Shown here in pieces: positions 22,055 through 33,774 of a DNA stretch of 62,000 nt; positions within the stretch are counted from its first letter, which is position 1, and every line of letters begins with the position of its first letter. Below the pieces are notes generated by a model. That model did no database searches. It worked only from the letters and a program-made list of their open reading frames with translations, and was not told where the DNA came from. Origin of the DNA: Bolinopsis microptera (Eukaryota > Ctenophora > Tentaculata > Lobata > Bolinopsidae); assembly GCF_026151205.1 (NCBI RefSeq), contig NC_087075.1, positions 2,084,859 to 2,146,858 of the forward strand, in the 5' to 3' direction. The translations under genes were made by a program, and so were the position numbers.

Positions 22055-22245
22055 TGATACAGGAAGTTAAATGTTTTCTTCGATATTCATGACCCAATAA
22101 ATCACATACGGTGTAAACTGTAAAGTTGGGTCGAGTTTATAAATCATAAATCTCGGCGGCGTTTATTACATGATTATTATAGATTATAGTCAACTTTAAG
22201 TTACTATTAAAGTCTTAAGTCGTGCATTAAAAAAAAGTATTGCTC
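22055..22245. repeat. Dispersed repeat, relative of 5609-5800
   Basis: Shares the ordered blocks GGAAGTTAAATGTT, AATAAATCACATACGG, CTCGGCGGCGTTTATT and a downstream CGTGCATTA with 5609-5800. No ends are defined. Confidence 0.7.
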
Positions 22246-23107
22246 TCATAAAATTATAACGACAAGACGTTATTCGAGTCAGCAAAGCTGAATACCTCCG
22301 ATCATATTTTGTGATTCGTATGAGCTCTGAAAATCGTGTTGGTTCGTTTTCATCTTGGCCGATTGGCATTGAAAACGGGTAGTCTCAATATTCATTTGTT
22401 GTCAACTTACTCAAGATTAAGTCATGAATAAATCAGACACTGCTAACCTGATTGTCCAGGTAACGACAATTCCAACTACTCTCTACTAATTAATAAAAAA
22501 CAACGTACTACAATTTCAACTGCTCTCGATCCAATTTATGAAAAACAACGTAGGTACTACTATAATAAGCATAAGTTCCGTGGAACATAGCATACAATCA
22601 AAAGTTTTATAACTTTGATAAATGGATTCCACATGTTTTCCATTTATTAAAGTATTGAGTTTTAAAATTGTACGTGCAGTTCACATCCAGCACGATACAA
22701 TTGTTGTCTTGCTCACCAATTCATGCATGATTATTGAGAAATGCTGAATGATCACGTCATTTTTTGTTGCTAAGCATTAAATTGTTCGAACTTGCAAAAG
22801 AGCTTGAAGAAAAAATGTATCGTTATATCATGGGATGGAGTTAAAGCTTTGATTGTTTAAAAGTCATACGGCAATTCGGTAATCTGCCAATGCACATCTG
22901 GGGCACACCTCGGGCACACCTCGGGCACAAACTCGGTCAAATGCTTTAATGGCCTTATTATCAGTATAAAGAAATAAGAACTTGGCCAAGGAACAAGAAC
23001 TTTAGGTCCCGAAATTTTGACCCCCAAGTGGTGTCAATTGTAATAGGGGCAGCTGTACTCGACAATAAAGATTCAATAAACATCAGCTAATTGGATATTA
23101 ACTTATA
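22246..23107. other. Intergenic, nothing recognised
   Basis: AT-rich sequence with no domain-bearing frame. A 10-base unit, GGGCACACCT, occurs in tandem near 22900. Confidence 0.4.
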
Positions 23108-23368
23108 TCCCGAAATATTAGGTATCGACGCGAAAGCAACCCAAAGATATTTATAGCATGTGATTGATATAATTGATAGAAACTTATTATAGTTCGTAAG
23201 CCGTGAATGAATGGGAAAAGCGAGCGACCAATTTCATACTCGGTATCATTTTGTATTTGCGGACGGTTATTCAAATAAAATATTAATATAATTTCCTTTT
23301 GTTTGGGAAAGAGAGACACTGGCAGTGGCAGCGGTCCACCCTACCCGTGATTATGGGTTTTGGTCAAA
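23108..23368 (+). mobile_element. Dispersed repeat A, single-arm copy
   Basis: Runs from CCCGAAATATTAGGTATCGA to GATTATGGGTTTTGGTCAAA. It matches 46461-46714 over its length and each arm of the foldback copy at 43567-44070. The end GGGTTTTGGTCAAA is conserved in all copies. No coding capacity. Confidence 0.85.
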
Positions 23369-23677
23369 TTTATAAACAGAAAGAATTTAAAGCATTACTT
23401 GAAACATGCAATATGTCCCGCAAAACAGGAGCCATACTAAATTACTCTAAATCTATCGTACCCTGCAACGTAGCCAGTTTTATAAATGGCTACGTTCCGT
23501 GCAACGCGTGATCCTTTAACTGAAAAGCGTGATTTTATTTCTGGTGGTAATTGACTAAGGACTGATACCGCGCGCTGCAATTAGATTACCTGTGACCTGG
23601 GGACCTCAGGCTATCATGTTCATTATGGTCCATTATAAGAAGGATAAGATGTAACCTGAACTTGGAAATAAAACAGG

Positions 23678-23795
23678 ATATTTTGTCGCACTAGAGTACT
23701 CTACCTGGATCGTAGTGCGACAGAGGGTGTTTTTGTCGGACTTCGCACTAGAGTACTTGTCGCACTAGAGTACGTGTCGCACTACAGTACGATTA
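23678..23795. repeat. Short tandem and inverted repeats around GTCGCACTAGAGTAC
   Basis: The motif GTCGCACTAGAGTAC or a near copy occurs about four times. At about 23684 and 23717, GTCGCACTA and TAGTGCGAC face each other and can form a hairpin. The block sits immediately upstream of the truncated 5' end of LINE copy C. Confidence 0.75.
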
Positions 23796-23796
23796 C

Positions 23797-26276
23797 CCTG
23801 AGTCTATGTACTCAACATGTGATGGAACCCACCAGACTCAGAAATGTATTAGATCTGTACATTTCAAACTCAGAGGATCTAGTTTCTCACGTCTCTATTT
23901 CGGACACTCCACTATCAGATCACAGACGTGTAGAAATATTTGTGTCTTACAATCCTTGTTCTCCTACTCATTCAGATCATCCGGATTTCATTGATTCTTC
24001 GTTTAAAAGCTTAGACTTTAATAAAGCAGATTTTTCATCGATCAATGACATGCTCTCATCTGTTGACTGGGCTCAACTCATCAACCTTTGCGACAAAGAG
24101 GATTTTCCAGAGCTATTCACTCTTATTACTCTACAAATCTGTCAGATTGGCTGTCCGAAGAAGATCCCTCCCAAAACCCAAACTCGCTCATCTGTGCGCA
24201 TCCCCTCTCGCAGAAAACGAAAGCTTCAAACCCAGCTAGAGGTTGCAAAAAGTAATCCACATAGCCCTCCTACACAGATTGAATCTTTGAACCGGAAACT
24301 TGCTCTAAGTTGCTCTTGCTCATATGGATATTCGTGATGCCATCAACCAGGATCTCCTGTACCGTGAACAGCAAGCCGTAAGCAAGGTAAAAGAAAGTCC
24401 CAAGTATTTCTATAGTTACGCTAAGAAATTTTCGAAGAAGAAAAGCAACATCAGCATGCTTTTTGATGGAAACGGTGCCATCAAATCAAATCCAAAAGAC
24501 ATTGCCAACCTCTTGCAGAATCAGTTCTTGTCAGTATTCAGTGATCCTTCGAAAACTCGGATCGACTCTGCTTCTTTCAGTCCCCCTCCAATCAAGCATC
24601 TTTTTACTGACGATATGCTGAACTTCTCCGTGGAAGACATCATTAAGGCCATTGAAGACATCAAACCTAATGCTGCATCAGGTCCTGACGAAATTCCAGT
24701 CACCCTTCTCAAGAACTGCAAGAAAGCCCTAGCAGTACCAATGCACATCATCTGGTCCCGCTCTTTAGTTACTGGGGAGGTCCCTAGTTTCTATAAGTTC
24801 TCACACGTATTTCCTCTCCACAAGAAGGATAGTCGAGCCAAACCAGCTAACTACCGACCTATATCACTCACCTCTCATGTGGTTAAAGTATACGAGAGGG
24901 TGATAAGAAAAAAGCTGTTAAACTATTTGGAGATCAATAACCTCATATGTAGTAAGCAGCACGGATTTAGATCTGGCCGGAGTTGCCTTACTCAACTTCT
25001 CCACCATTTTGATGATGTTTTGGATTCTCTGAGCAACAATTCAGATTTTGATTCAATATACCTCGACTATGCCAAGGCTTTCGATAAGGTAGATCACAAA
25101 CTTCTACTGAGAAAGCTCCAACTCTATGGAATCCATCCTAAAATCATAAAGTGGATAGAATCTTTCCTCTCAGACCGGAAACAAGCAGTTTTTGTTGACG
25201 GTCATCTGTCCATCCTTGCATTGATAATCAGCGGAGTTCCACAAGGTACGGTTTTGGGGCCGATCCTTTTCTTGATTTTTATCAATGATATCGAACATTG
25301 TATCATGCACTCTATAATTCGATGTTTTGCTGATGACACTCGCATATCCATTGCTATCAAATCAGAGCATGACGTCAAGCTCCTCCATGAAAAAGATCTG
25401 CAAAATGTCATTGATTGGTCTGAAAGAAATAATATGGCCCTTCACAAAGACAAATTTGAGTACATGTGTCACAAATTCAACCACCAATATGTACTATCTG
25501 AGCTTCCATTTGTGGTTGAACATTATCAATACACAGTTTCCAAAGCCAATACACTTGAGCCAGTACATCAGCTCAGAGATTTAGGTGTCATAGTGTCAAG
25601 TGATCTCTCTTGGTCCCCTCACATACGAGCCATTGCAGATAAAGCTCGCCAAAAAGCATCATGGGTTCTCAGTGTATTTCACACACGATCTCACTCCATC
25701 ATGCTGACGCTATACAAATCAATGGTTCGAAGTCTGATTGAATATTGCTGTCCATTATGGCATCCCTCAAAAATGAGCGATATCCAAGAACTGGAGAGTG
25801 TACAGAAAGCATTCAACGCCAGAATATCAGGAATGCGCGATCTCCACTACTGGGATCGCCTGGTCTATCTATCTCTGATGTCTCTTCAACGAAGGCGGGA
25901 GCGATTCATCATTCTCCATATGTGGAAAATCCTCCACGGAAAGACCAGCAATGATCTGAACGTTCTATTTGTTTCACGCCCAAGGCTTGGAAACCTTGCA
26001 GTAATTCCATCAAAACGTAGAACCAGTTCAACAGCAAACCTCACCTTGTTTGACAACTCATTTGCAGTTCAGGGACCTAACTTGTGGAATGCAATCCCCT
26101 ACCATCTGAATGTCATTCAAGATCTAGAGCACTTCAAAGATAAGCTCACAAAGTTCATGTTGTCTCTCCCTGATAAGCCGCCGATCAGGGGATATACTCC
26201 TCCAAATACGAACTCTCTGCTGTGCTGGCGCAACGAGCGAGACTCTACTTCGCTATGGGGTGGTCAGAAGATGTGA
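23797..26276 (+). pseudogene. LINE copy C ORF2 (endonuclease C-terminus and RT), frameshifted
   Basis: Two overlapping frames, to 24337 and from 24324 (650 residues), join by one frameshift at about 24306-24325, compared with copy B where the protein is continuous. The endonuclease end SDHRRVEIF remains. The RT is complete and has its catalytic motifs: YRPISLTSHVVKVYER, HGFRSGRSC, DYAKAFDKVDH, SGVPQGTVLGP and CFADDTR. The C-terminal LIEYCCPLWHP region is present as well. Inactive as an element because the 5' part is absent, although the long RT frame shows it is not old. Confidence 0.85.
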
Positions 26277-26330
26277 TGGCCCCGTCAAGTCTTGACGAAA
26301 CTCAACATAGGTCACATAAGTAGGTAGGTG
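23797..26330 (+). mobile_element. CR1/L2-like LINE, copy C, 5'-truncated
   Basis: Begins within the ORF2 endonuclease, equivalent to just before the EPTRLNN segment of copy B, so ORF1 and most of the endonuclease are missing. This is typical of incomplete target-primed reverse transcription. The 3' end lies in short GTCACATAAGTAGGTAGGTG repeats after 26276, not poly(A). Confidence 0.85.
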
Positions 26331-26499
26331 CCTGGCTTCTAGCCAATTCCCCTCTAACTCTGCGGTACGATCAGGTTTACTCCTCTTGGGGCGCTGATAA
26401 GGGTGGTGAGGCGGGGTACTGAACTTGTTACAGTTGATAGGCCCTACTGTCTCCTCCCGACCAATATTCTCCAGAATTGAGTGTCTTGGAGAGCTGGGG

Positions 26500-26636
26500 G
26501 GTTGCGGTGGGTCTAGGTAGGATGGTGGATTGGAGGGTTTGTTTGGGGAGGGGGCTGTGAGGGATTTGAGAGGGGTGGTGTCCAGATTTGAGGAGGATTT
26601 TGGTGGAGTGTCGGAGAGATCTGAGTCACCTGGTCT
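26500..26636 (+). other. G-rich stretch upstream of the 59-bp satellite
   Basis: The plus strand is dominated by G runs of 3 to 6 with few C, so G-quadruplex formation is possible. No gene was recognised from 26331 to 26636. Confidence 0.5.
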
Positions 26637-28626
26637 TCACTGAGTCACCTGGCGGGGGAGTGAGGGTTAGTTGGGTAATACAGCGGAGCTCGTCTTTACT
26701 GAGTCACCTGGCGGGGGAGTGAGGGTTAGTCGGGTAATACAGTGGAGCTCGTCTTCACTGAGTCACCTGGCGGGGGAGTGAGGGTTAGTTGGGTAATACA
26801 GCGGAGCTCGTCTTTACTGAGTCACCTGGCGGGGGAGTGAGGGTTAGTTAGGTAATACAGTGGAGCCCGTCTTCACTGAGTCACCTGGCGGCCGGGGAGT
26901 GAGGGTTAGTTAGGTAATACAGTGGAGCTCGTCTTCACTGAGTCACCTGGCGGGGGAGTGAGGGTTAGTCGGGTAATACAGTGGAGCTCGTCTTCACTGA
27001 GTCACCTGGCGGGGGAGTGAGGGTTAGTCGGGTAATACAGTGGAGCTCGTCTTCACTGAGTCACCTGGCGGGGGAGTGAGGGTTAGTTGGGTAATACAGC
27101 GGAGCTCGTCTTCACTGAGTCACCTGGCGGGGGAGTGAGGGTTAGTTGGGTAATACAGCGGAGCTCGTCTTCACTGAGTCACCTGGCGGGGGAGTGAGGG
27201 TTAGTTGGGTAATACAGCGGAGCTCGTCTTTACTGAGTCACCTGGCGGGGGAGTGAGGGTTAGTTAGGTAATACAGTGGAGCCCGTCTTCACTGAGTCAC
27301 CTGGCGGCCGGGGAGTGAGGGTTAGTTAGGTAATACAGTGGAGCTCGTCTTCACTGAGTCACCTGGCGGGGGAGTGAGGGTTAGTCGGGTAATACAGTGG
27401 AGCTCGTCTTCACTGAGTCACCTGGCGGGGGAGTGAGGGTTAGTCGGGTAATACAGTGGAGCTCGTCTTCACTGAGTCACCTGGCGGGGGAGTGAGGGTT
27501 AGTTGGGTAATACAGCGGAGCTCGTCTTCACTGAGTCACCTGGCGGGGGAGTGAGGGTTAGTTGGGTAATACAGCGGAGCTCGTCTTCACTGAGTCACCT
27601 GGCGGGGGAGTGAGGGTTAGTTGGGTAATACAGCGGAGCTCGTCTTCACTGAGTCACCTGGCGGGGGAGTGAGGGTTAGTCGGGTAATACAGTGGAGCTC
27701 GTCTTCACTGAGTCACCTGGCGGGGGAGTGAGGGTTAGTTGGGTAATACAGTGGAGCTCGTCTTCACTGAGTCACCTGGCGGGGGAGTGAGGGTTAGTTG
27801 GGTAATACAGTGGAGCTCGTCTTCACTGAGTCACCTGGCGGGGGAGTGAGGGTTAGTTAGGTAATACAGTGGAGCTCGTCTTCACTGAGTCACCTGGCGG
27901 GGGAGTGAGGGTTAGTCGGGTAATACAGTGGAGCTCGTCTTCACTGAGTCACCTGGCGGGGGAGTGAGGGTTAGTCGGGTAATACAGTGGAGCTCGTCTT
28001 CACTGAGTCACCTGGCGGGGGAGTGAGGGTTAGTTGGGTAATACAGCGGAGCTCGTCTTCACTGAGTCACCTGGCGGGGGAGTGAGGGTTAGTCGGGTAA
28101 TACAGTGGAGCTTGTCTTCACTGAGTCACCTGGCGGGGGAGTGAGGGTTAGTCGGGTAATACAGTGGAGCTCGTCTTCACCGAGTCACCTGGCGGGGGAG
28201 TGAGGGTTAGTCGGGTAATACAGCGGAGCTCGTCTTCACTGAGTCACCTGGCGGGGGAGTGAGGGTTAGTCGGGTAATACAGCGGAGCTCGTCTTCACTG
28301 AGTCACCTGGCGGGGGAGTGAGGGTTAGTCGGGTAATACAGCGGAGCTCGTCTTCACTGAGTCACCTGGCGGGGGAGTGAGGGTTAGTTGGGTTATACAG
28401 TGGAGCTCGTCTTCACTGAGTCACCTGGCGGGGGATTGAGGGTTAGTTAGGTAATACAGTGGAGCTCGTCTTCACTGAGTCACCTGGCGGGGGAGTGAGG
28501 GTTAGTTGGGTAATACAGCGGAGCTCGTCTTCACTGAGTCACCTGGCGGGGGAGTGAGGGTTAGTTGGGTAATACAGCGGAGCTCGTCTTCACTGAGTCA
28601 CCTGGCGGGGAAGTGAGGGTTAGTCA
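26637..28626. repeat. 59-bp minisatellite, about 34 copies
   Basis: The unit starts CACTGAGTCACCTGGCGGGG and ends GGAGCTCGTCTT. Copies differ mainly at a few positions (TTGGGT/TCGGGT/TTAGGT, CAGCGG/CAGTGG, CGTCTTC/CGTCTTT). Two units have a 3-base insertion (GGCGGCCGGGGAG), at about 26888 and 27304. The array is nearly perfect, so recent expansion is likely. It encodes no continuous protein. Confidence 0.95.
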
Positions 28627-29095
28627 CGTGAAGTTGCACTCGCGTGTTCCTTTTACGCACATGAAAAAGGGAAACGCAACGTGTGGTAATTGAGATACAC
28701 AATTATGAAGATAGCTGTTTGGTGGAATTTAACAAAGTCCATTCGGCACTTCTTCCAAATACAGGTTTGAGTAGTACGTTCGGTTAATCAAAATACAGTA
28801 TACACTCAATATCCATTATGATTATCCACCACTACCAGACTATATCGCTTTTTTAATGCGGTGAGCTGTTTACGGTTTGTAAATTCGTGCGCGACGTTAC
28901 AACTATCTGTTAACATTTCCTCGTAAGTGGTACACGATCGAAGATATGGCGAAATGAAATTGCAAGTAACTTCAAAACTTGACCAGATTTTACACAATAT
29001 TTTATTGTATGGTGCACGAGATAATTTGCTTTGTCATCTCCTAGTTCTATGTCAATGATGCTGATTTTAATATTGTCTATCGACTTTACTCATGT
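28627..29095. other. Intergenic, nothing recognised
   Basis: Follows the satellite directly. No domain-bearing frame on either strand; the minus frame at 28806-28997 has no recognisable motif. Confidence 0.4.
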
Positions 29096-29099
29096 TCGT

Positions 29100-29800
29100 G
29101 AGCTTCTTTCAGCCATTAATTCAAATAAAGCCCAGGGCCCATATGACTATATGATATACACGGTAACATTCCTACACATTTTTCCGTTGGTTTAGCTTAT
29201 CCTCTAAAATGGATTTTTCGTGGATCCTACTGCAATAGCAATCAAATTCTGCAATAGTGGAAACTAGCCAATGGGCTTTATTGAATAAAGCCCAGGTCCC
29301 ATATTGATATGTTATACATGGTAACATTTTTAAAAGAATTTCCGTTGGTTTATAGCTTTAAATCCTCTAACATGCATTTTACGTAGATCCTACAATATAA
29401 TAATATAATGTCAGCCGAATTCTGCAAGAGTGGAAACTTGCCAAGGTTGTCCCAATATTTAAGAAGGATAAAAAGAGTGAGGTTGAAAACTATTGAGCAA
29501 TATCCCTTACTTGTTAAGTCATGAACATTTTTGAGCGGATTATTAAAAGTAAACTTCTTTCTTTGACAAACGTCCTTCTTGATCCTAGGCAGCATGGCTT
29601 TCTAATTTCTATAGAGCACAAGTCATGAACAACCAATGTGGTTGATTTTTGTGTTAGCTTGGCATTGTCTCTGAATGAAAACATTAAAAATCATGTTGTG
29701 TATTTTGATTTTGCTAAAGCCTTCGATTCAATAAATCACAATATCCTTCTTCATAAGCTAAAGACCTTATATCTTTATATATTATATACAAGGTGTTTCA
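29100..29800 (+). pseudogene. Non-LTR reverse transcriptase relic
   Basis: A frame interrupted by stops reads KLAKVVPIFKKDKKSEVENY, then a SLT-like stretch, then RQHGF, and finally VYFDFAKAFDSINHNILLHK, the RT palm motif with its catalytic Asp. These are motifs 0-3 of a jockey/CR1/RTE-type RT. The region before them (29124-29271) is repeated in diverged form at 29280-29437. The palm motif with the FADD box is missing; the frame runs into a simple repeat. Distinct from the CR1-like copies A-C. Confidence 0.65.
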
Positions 29801-29825
29801 AAAGTCTGAAACTTCCTCACACACG

Positions 29826-29944
29826 CACACACAGAAAACACACAGAAAACACACAGAAAACACACAAAAAACACACAAAAAACACACAGAAAACACACAG
29901 AAAACACACAGAAAACACACAGAAAACACACAGAAAACACACAT
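29826..29944. repeat. 11-bp simple repeat, ACACAGAAAAC
   Basis: About eleven head-to-tail copies, two of which have AAAAAA in place of AGAAAA. It lies between two copies of GGTGTTTCAAAAGTCTG (29791 and 29970), which resemble the ends of a short DNA element, so the array may have grown inside that element. Confidence 0.85.
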
Positions 29945-30183
29945 TCTGAGATTATTGTTTAAGATACACAGGGTGTTTCAAAAGTCTGGCGAGGATGTTC
30001 TTTTTGGATAACTTTTAATCCATTTGTCTGAAATTCATTCTGTAAAATGTTATTGGTAGTTCTAAGGTTTAATAGTGACTTCTCAAGATTTTACTTAACA
30101 TATAATTATAATAATTAATTGAATTTTCAAATTATAGCAGAAAGACACATAACCACCTCTGAAGTAAAGATCTTTTATGAGTC

Positions 30184-31667
30184 ATGACCACTTCAAACAA
30201 CTACTCGGACATCGAATTCGGCGTGCATAACAATGCAGAAAGATACTTTAGGGCGTCTTACTATTCATTTGGTGTCCTTTCATCCCTTATTGGAGATACT
30301 CTGATCTTGATTGCATCGTTCCAGAAGGATACATTCACAATTAACAAAATCTTAGTCACAATAATCCAGCACATCGCAGTCTCTGATTTAACATTTACTA
30401 TCTCTAGCATTGCTCCTGGTGCTATCTCATTGCTGGCCAACTCGTGGGTCCTAGGAAAAGCACTTTGCTATGTTAGGGTATACATCAGCTACTTCGCTTT
30501 CGCAGCTGGCATGTACCTCATCACAGTCCTCACTACAAGCAAGTTCTTGATACTCAAATATCCTCTCCGAGCAGCATGTTGGCCAACAAAACGAGCTCAT
30601 CAAGTTTGCAGCCTCATTTGGGCTTTTTCGCTTCTCTTTCCAATACTATTCCTCGCTGTAGACAAGGATGATGTTCACTTTGACTACCGAATTTACAACT
30701 GTAACTATGGTTACAACTCTGATGCATGGAAGACAATAGCACCGATGCTTGGATTTATATTCGGTATAGGCAATTCGGTAGTGTGGCATAACACGGTTAA
30801 CGCACGGTTAAGGCACGGTTAAAGTTGGTGGAAGTGTTCCATGGCAAGGAGCCCTCACTGTAGCCCTCACTGCTTTAGTCTACTGCATCTCCACCTTACC
30901 TTATACTGTTAACCAAATCGCCATCAAATGCATGAAGGATCCCTCCGAGTTATTTATTCTTTTTTTCTTTAAATTTGGCAATTTCTTGTTGAAAATAAAT
31001 GTTGTGGCCAACTTTTACATATACGTTCTGACGATCAGAAGTTTCCGACAATTCCTCCTTTCCAAAACTCGTTCGGTTGTTTCGCTACTAGTCTCGTTAC
31101 AGACCTCGAACATAACATCCACAGCAGGTAAGTTAGTGTTACAGTTACTTAACTAATTAACAATTATTCAACTAACTATCACTATTTGGTCATCTTTTAA
31201 GCAATGGACCCAGTACTCACAGTGAGGAATCCTGATCAAATTTATTTTCATCAGGTGACAACCAAGAAAGAAAAACAGCTGACAAGAAAAACTCACCCCC
31301 TGACCAGATCTCACTACAGAACTCCCGGGCCCCGGCACATTGCAGGTTTTTTAAATTGCCGTTTTTTTATTAATTTAAGTTTGGCTAAATATTCAAAATA
31401 CAATACAGACAGTATTTTCTAAAATCCAATATGAGACCTCGAAAATAGCATCCACAGCAGGTAAGTTAGTGTTACAGTTACTTAACTAATTAACAATTAT
31501 TCAACTAACTATCATTATTGCGTCAATTTTCAGTACCCACAGTGAGGAATCCTGATCAAATATATTTCCAGCAGGTGACAACCAAGAAAGAAAAACAGCT
31601 GACAAGAAAAACTCACCCCCTGACCAGATCTCACTACAGAACTCCCGGCACATTGCAGGTTTTTTAA
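30184..31667 (+). pseudogene. Class A G-protein-coupled receptor, one frameshift
   Basis: A rhodopsin-like receptor of unknown ligand. Residues 1-210 give TM1 (about 24-46), TM2 (54-85), TM3 (95-118), TM4 (141-159) and TM5 (183-201). Cys95 and Cys173 fit the conserved TM3-ECL2 disulfide. The DRY position reads TSK. After ARLR the frame stops at 30820-30822. Ignoring one C at 30814 lets it continue in the next frame with TVKVGG, then TM6 (CISTLPY, in place of CWxP), TM7 (VVANFYIY, in place of NPxxY) and a tail to the donor at 31127/31128 (CAG|GTAAGT, phase 1). A last exon at 31534-31667 fits that phase and ends TLQVF. The extra base sits among three CACGGTTAA copies, so slippage or an assembly error is possible. 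The gene could then be functional. Confidence 0.75.
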
Positions 31668-31737
31668 ATTACCGTTTTTTTATTAATTTAAGTTTGGTTA
31701 AATATTCACAGTACAATACAGACAGTATTTTCTAAAA
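31105..31737 (+). repeat. Tandem duplication of the GPCR 3' exon-intron region
   Basis: Positions 31105-31424 and about 31435-31737 are near-identical and include the end of the penultimate exon, its donor, the intron and the terminal exon. Copy 1 has a terminal exon at 31214-31422 with a longer C-terminus; copy 2 has one at 31534-31667. The difference arises from a 7-base indel (CCCGGGCCCCGGCA against CCCGGCA). Both acceptors are CAG and keep the same phase. Confidence 0.8.
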
Positions 31738-32945
31738 ATCTAATATGGTATTGATAAAACACCTGTTGAATGAGTCATGGATAGATAATATTAAAAATAA
31801 AATGAAATGTTATATTTATAACTTATTCCCTGTAGATAAAGATAGCGGAGGAATAATACCTGATGAGAAGGCGCCATCTGACGAAACCTCAGTTTGAACT
31901 TTGAAGCATGTTGGTATGCTGCCAGGGAAACTTTTAAAAATACGATAATGAACTTGAATTCCTCCACGCCAATAGCTAATTGTGGCAGTTACTAGAAACT
32001 GGAACATTTATTTCAAACGGTTATTTGGAGAACGCATCCATGAATGTGTTAGATTTTTTGAGAGTAATTAAGTGGCAAATATTCATCCTTGTCTGGTTGA
32101 GTGATTAAAGGATCAAGGATAAAATCGATTTTTGGGATCACAATTTCAACATTGATTTTCTCAGATTATGTTCGCGTTCAATAAATTTGACCAGTTTTGA
32201 CAACGAAGTTCGTTACAGTTTCACTACTTAAATGCTCATACATTTCCAACACTTCCAAGATAATAAAAGTAAATGTGATGTAGCGGAATGTTTATTTTAT
32301 AGTAAGACAATAACCACTCCAAGTTAAAACTTTGCAATGAAATAAATTTACTATTTACATCAGTTCATCTCCCACAACTGTAAATACAGTATATTTTAAT
32401 GAAATTTGATCTGCTATTCACCTTTTTTATCAAACCATTTCGCAAATTAAACTTTAATTAGATAATCTTATAATTTTGTAGATTAAGTTCTCTTCGAAGC
32501 GGTTTTAATTATTTCGATCGACAGAAATCTGAATAAAGCTTTAAAACTGGCTTGATATAAAAAGTAATATTTATTATTTGATAAAATATCAATTTTTAAT
32601 GATTTATTGGTTCAAGAAATTCAAGGATTGTCAGTAAAATTAAACAAACAGAAATGATCCATGAACATGTTGCGAAACATTTACTCGACAGTCGGCAGAA
32701 TACAGTACTTTGACATAAACATAACTATTTGTCACAATTCAGACCATTTTTAAGAAGTTTTACGTAAAAGTATATCGCATTTGTATATTGTAAAATTATT
32801 TGTCCTAAAAATGTACGGTAAATACCCTGCCGCTAAATTGTCTGGTTATACTGCTTTGTCCCGGGGCATGTTGACTGTATTTCCGGACAGCCCTCCCTCT
32901 CCTAGACTCTGCGCGGAATCAAAATACCCCATATAAAGTTGAGGC
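31738..32945. other. AT-rich intergenic, nothing recognised
   Basis: No domain-bearing frame, RNA gene or known repeat. The minus frame at 31816-32007 is short and has no motif. Confidence 0.4.
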
Positions 32946-33262
32946 ATGGGCTCTTGTTTGTTAGTCTCCTCTAACGTTGTGTAGAGGACAGAGGTAGGTT
33001 AGCAGAGGTCTCCCTCCTAAGTGAGGTGGTCTGTATGGGCTCTTGTTTGTTAGTCTCCTCTAACGTTGTGTAGAGGACAGAGGTAGGTTAGCAGAGGTCT
33101 CCCTCCTAAGTGAGGTGGTCTGTATGGGCTCTTGTTTGTTAGTCTCCTCTAACGTTGTGTAGAGGACAGAGGTAGGTTAGCAGAGGTCTCCCTCCTAAGT
33201 GAGGTGGTCTGTATGGGCTCTTGTTTGTTAGTGTCCTCTAACGTTGTGTAGAGGACAGAGGT
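32946..33262. repeat. 89-bp tandem repeat, about 3.5 copies
   Basis: Units begin ATGGGCTCTTGTTTGTTAGT at 32946, 33035, 33124 and 33213. They are almost identical. The last is cut after AGAGGTAGGT. Confidence 0.95.
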
Positions 33263-33357
33263 AGGTGGTCTGTGGGCCGGGTGAGGCGCCTTGTGTAGTT
33301 CTGCTGGTCGTGCGTCTATACATAGATAGATATAGATAGATAATATAGTATATACTT

Positions 33358-33774
33358 CACGACAATCTGTTGTTAAACAGGGTTTCAGAAAGCCCACTTC
33401 CCGATACTCCTGAAACTTGAAATTTGTTTAACAATTAATTTGGTCAACATCTAGCTGCCCTGCAAAATTTCAGAACTCTAACTCAATTTTAACATGGTTT
33501 TTAAGGCACCTGAATATGGCGATTTTGGGTTTTTTACCGAATTTCGTATAACAGTTCTGGCGCGTATTTATGCAAAATACTTAAAAATCTCCACATAACT
33601 ATTTCTTAATCCTGTCATCTTTGACATCTAATTAAAATGTTTTGAACTAAAAATGGATTAAATCTGCTGAACGACTTCCAATGAGCCTTAATGCCTGAAA
33701 AAACAGTAAAGGGGGTATAATAGAGTAATAGTATAGAACGTATAAGAGCCACAGTCATACTTGCCAGCACTGTG
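33358..33774 (+). mobile_element. Dispersed repeat B, copy 1
   Basis: One of three copies (others 43013-43539 in reverse and 45113-45555). All start CACGACAATCTRT and end CTTGCCAGCAYTGTG (reverse CAC...), so the termini are inverted CAC/GTG with AT-rich flanks. No protein. Interpreted as a non-autonomous DNA element. Confidence 0.75.
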
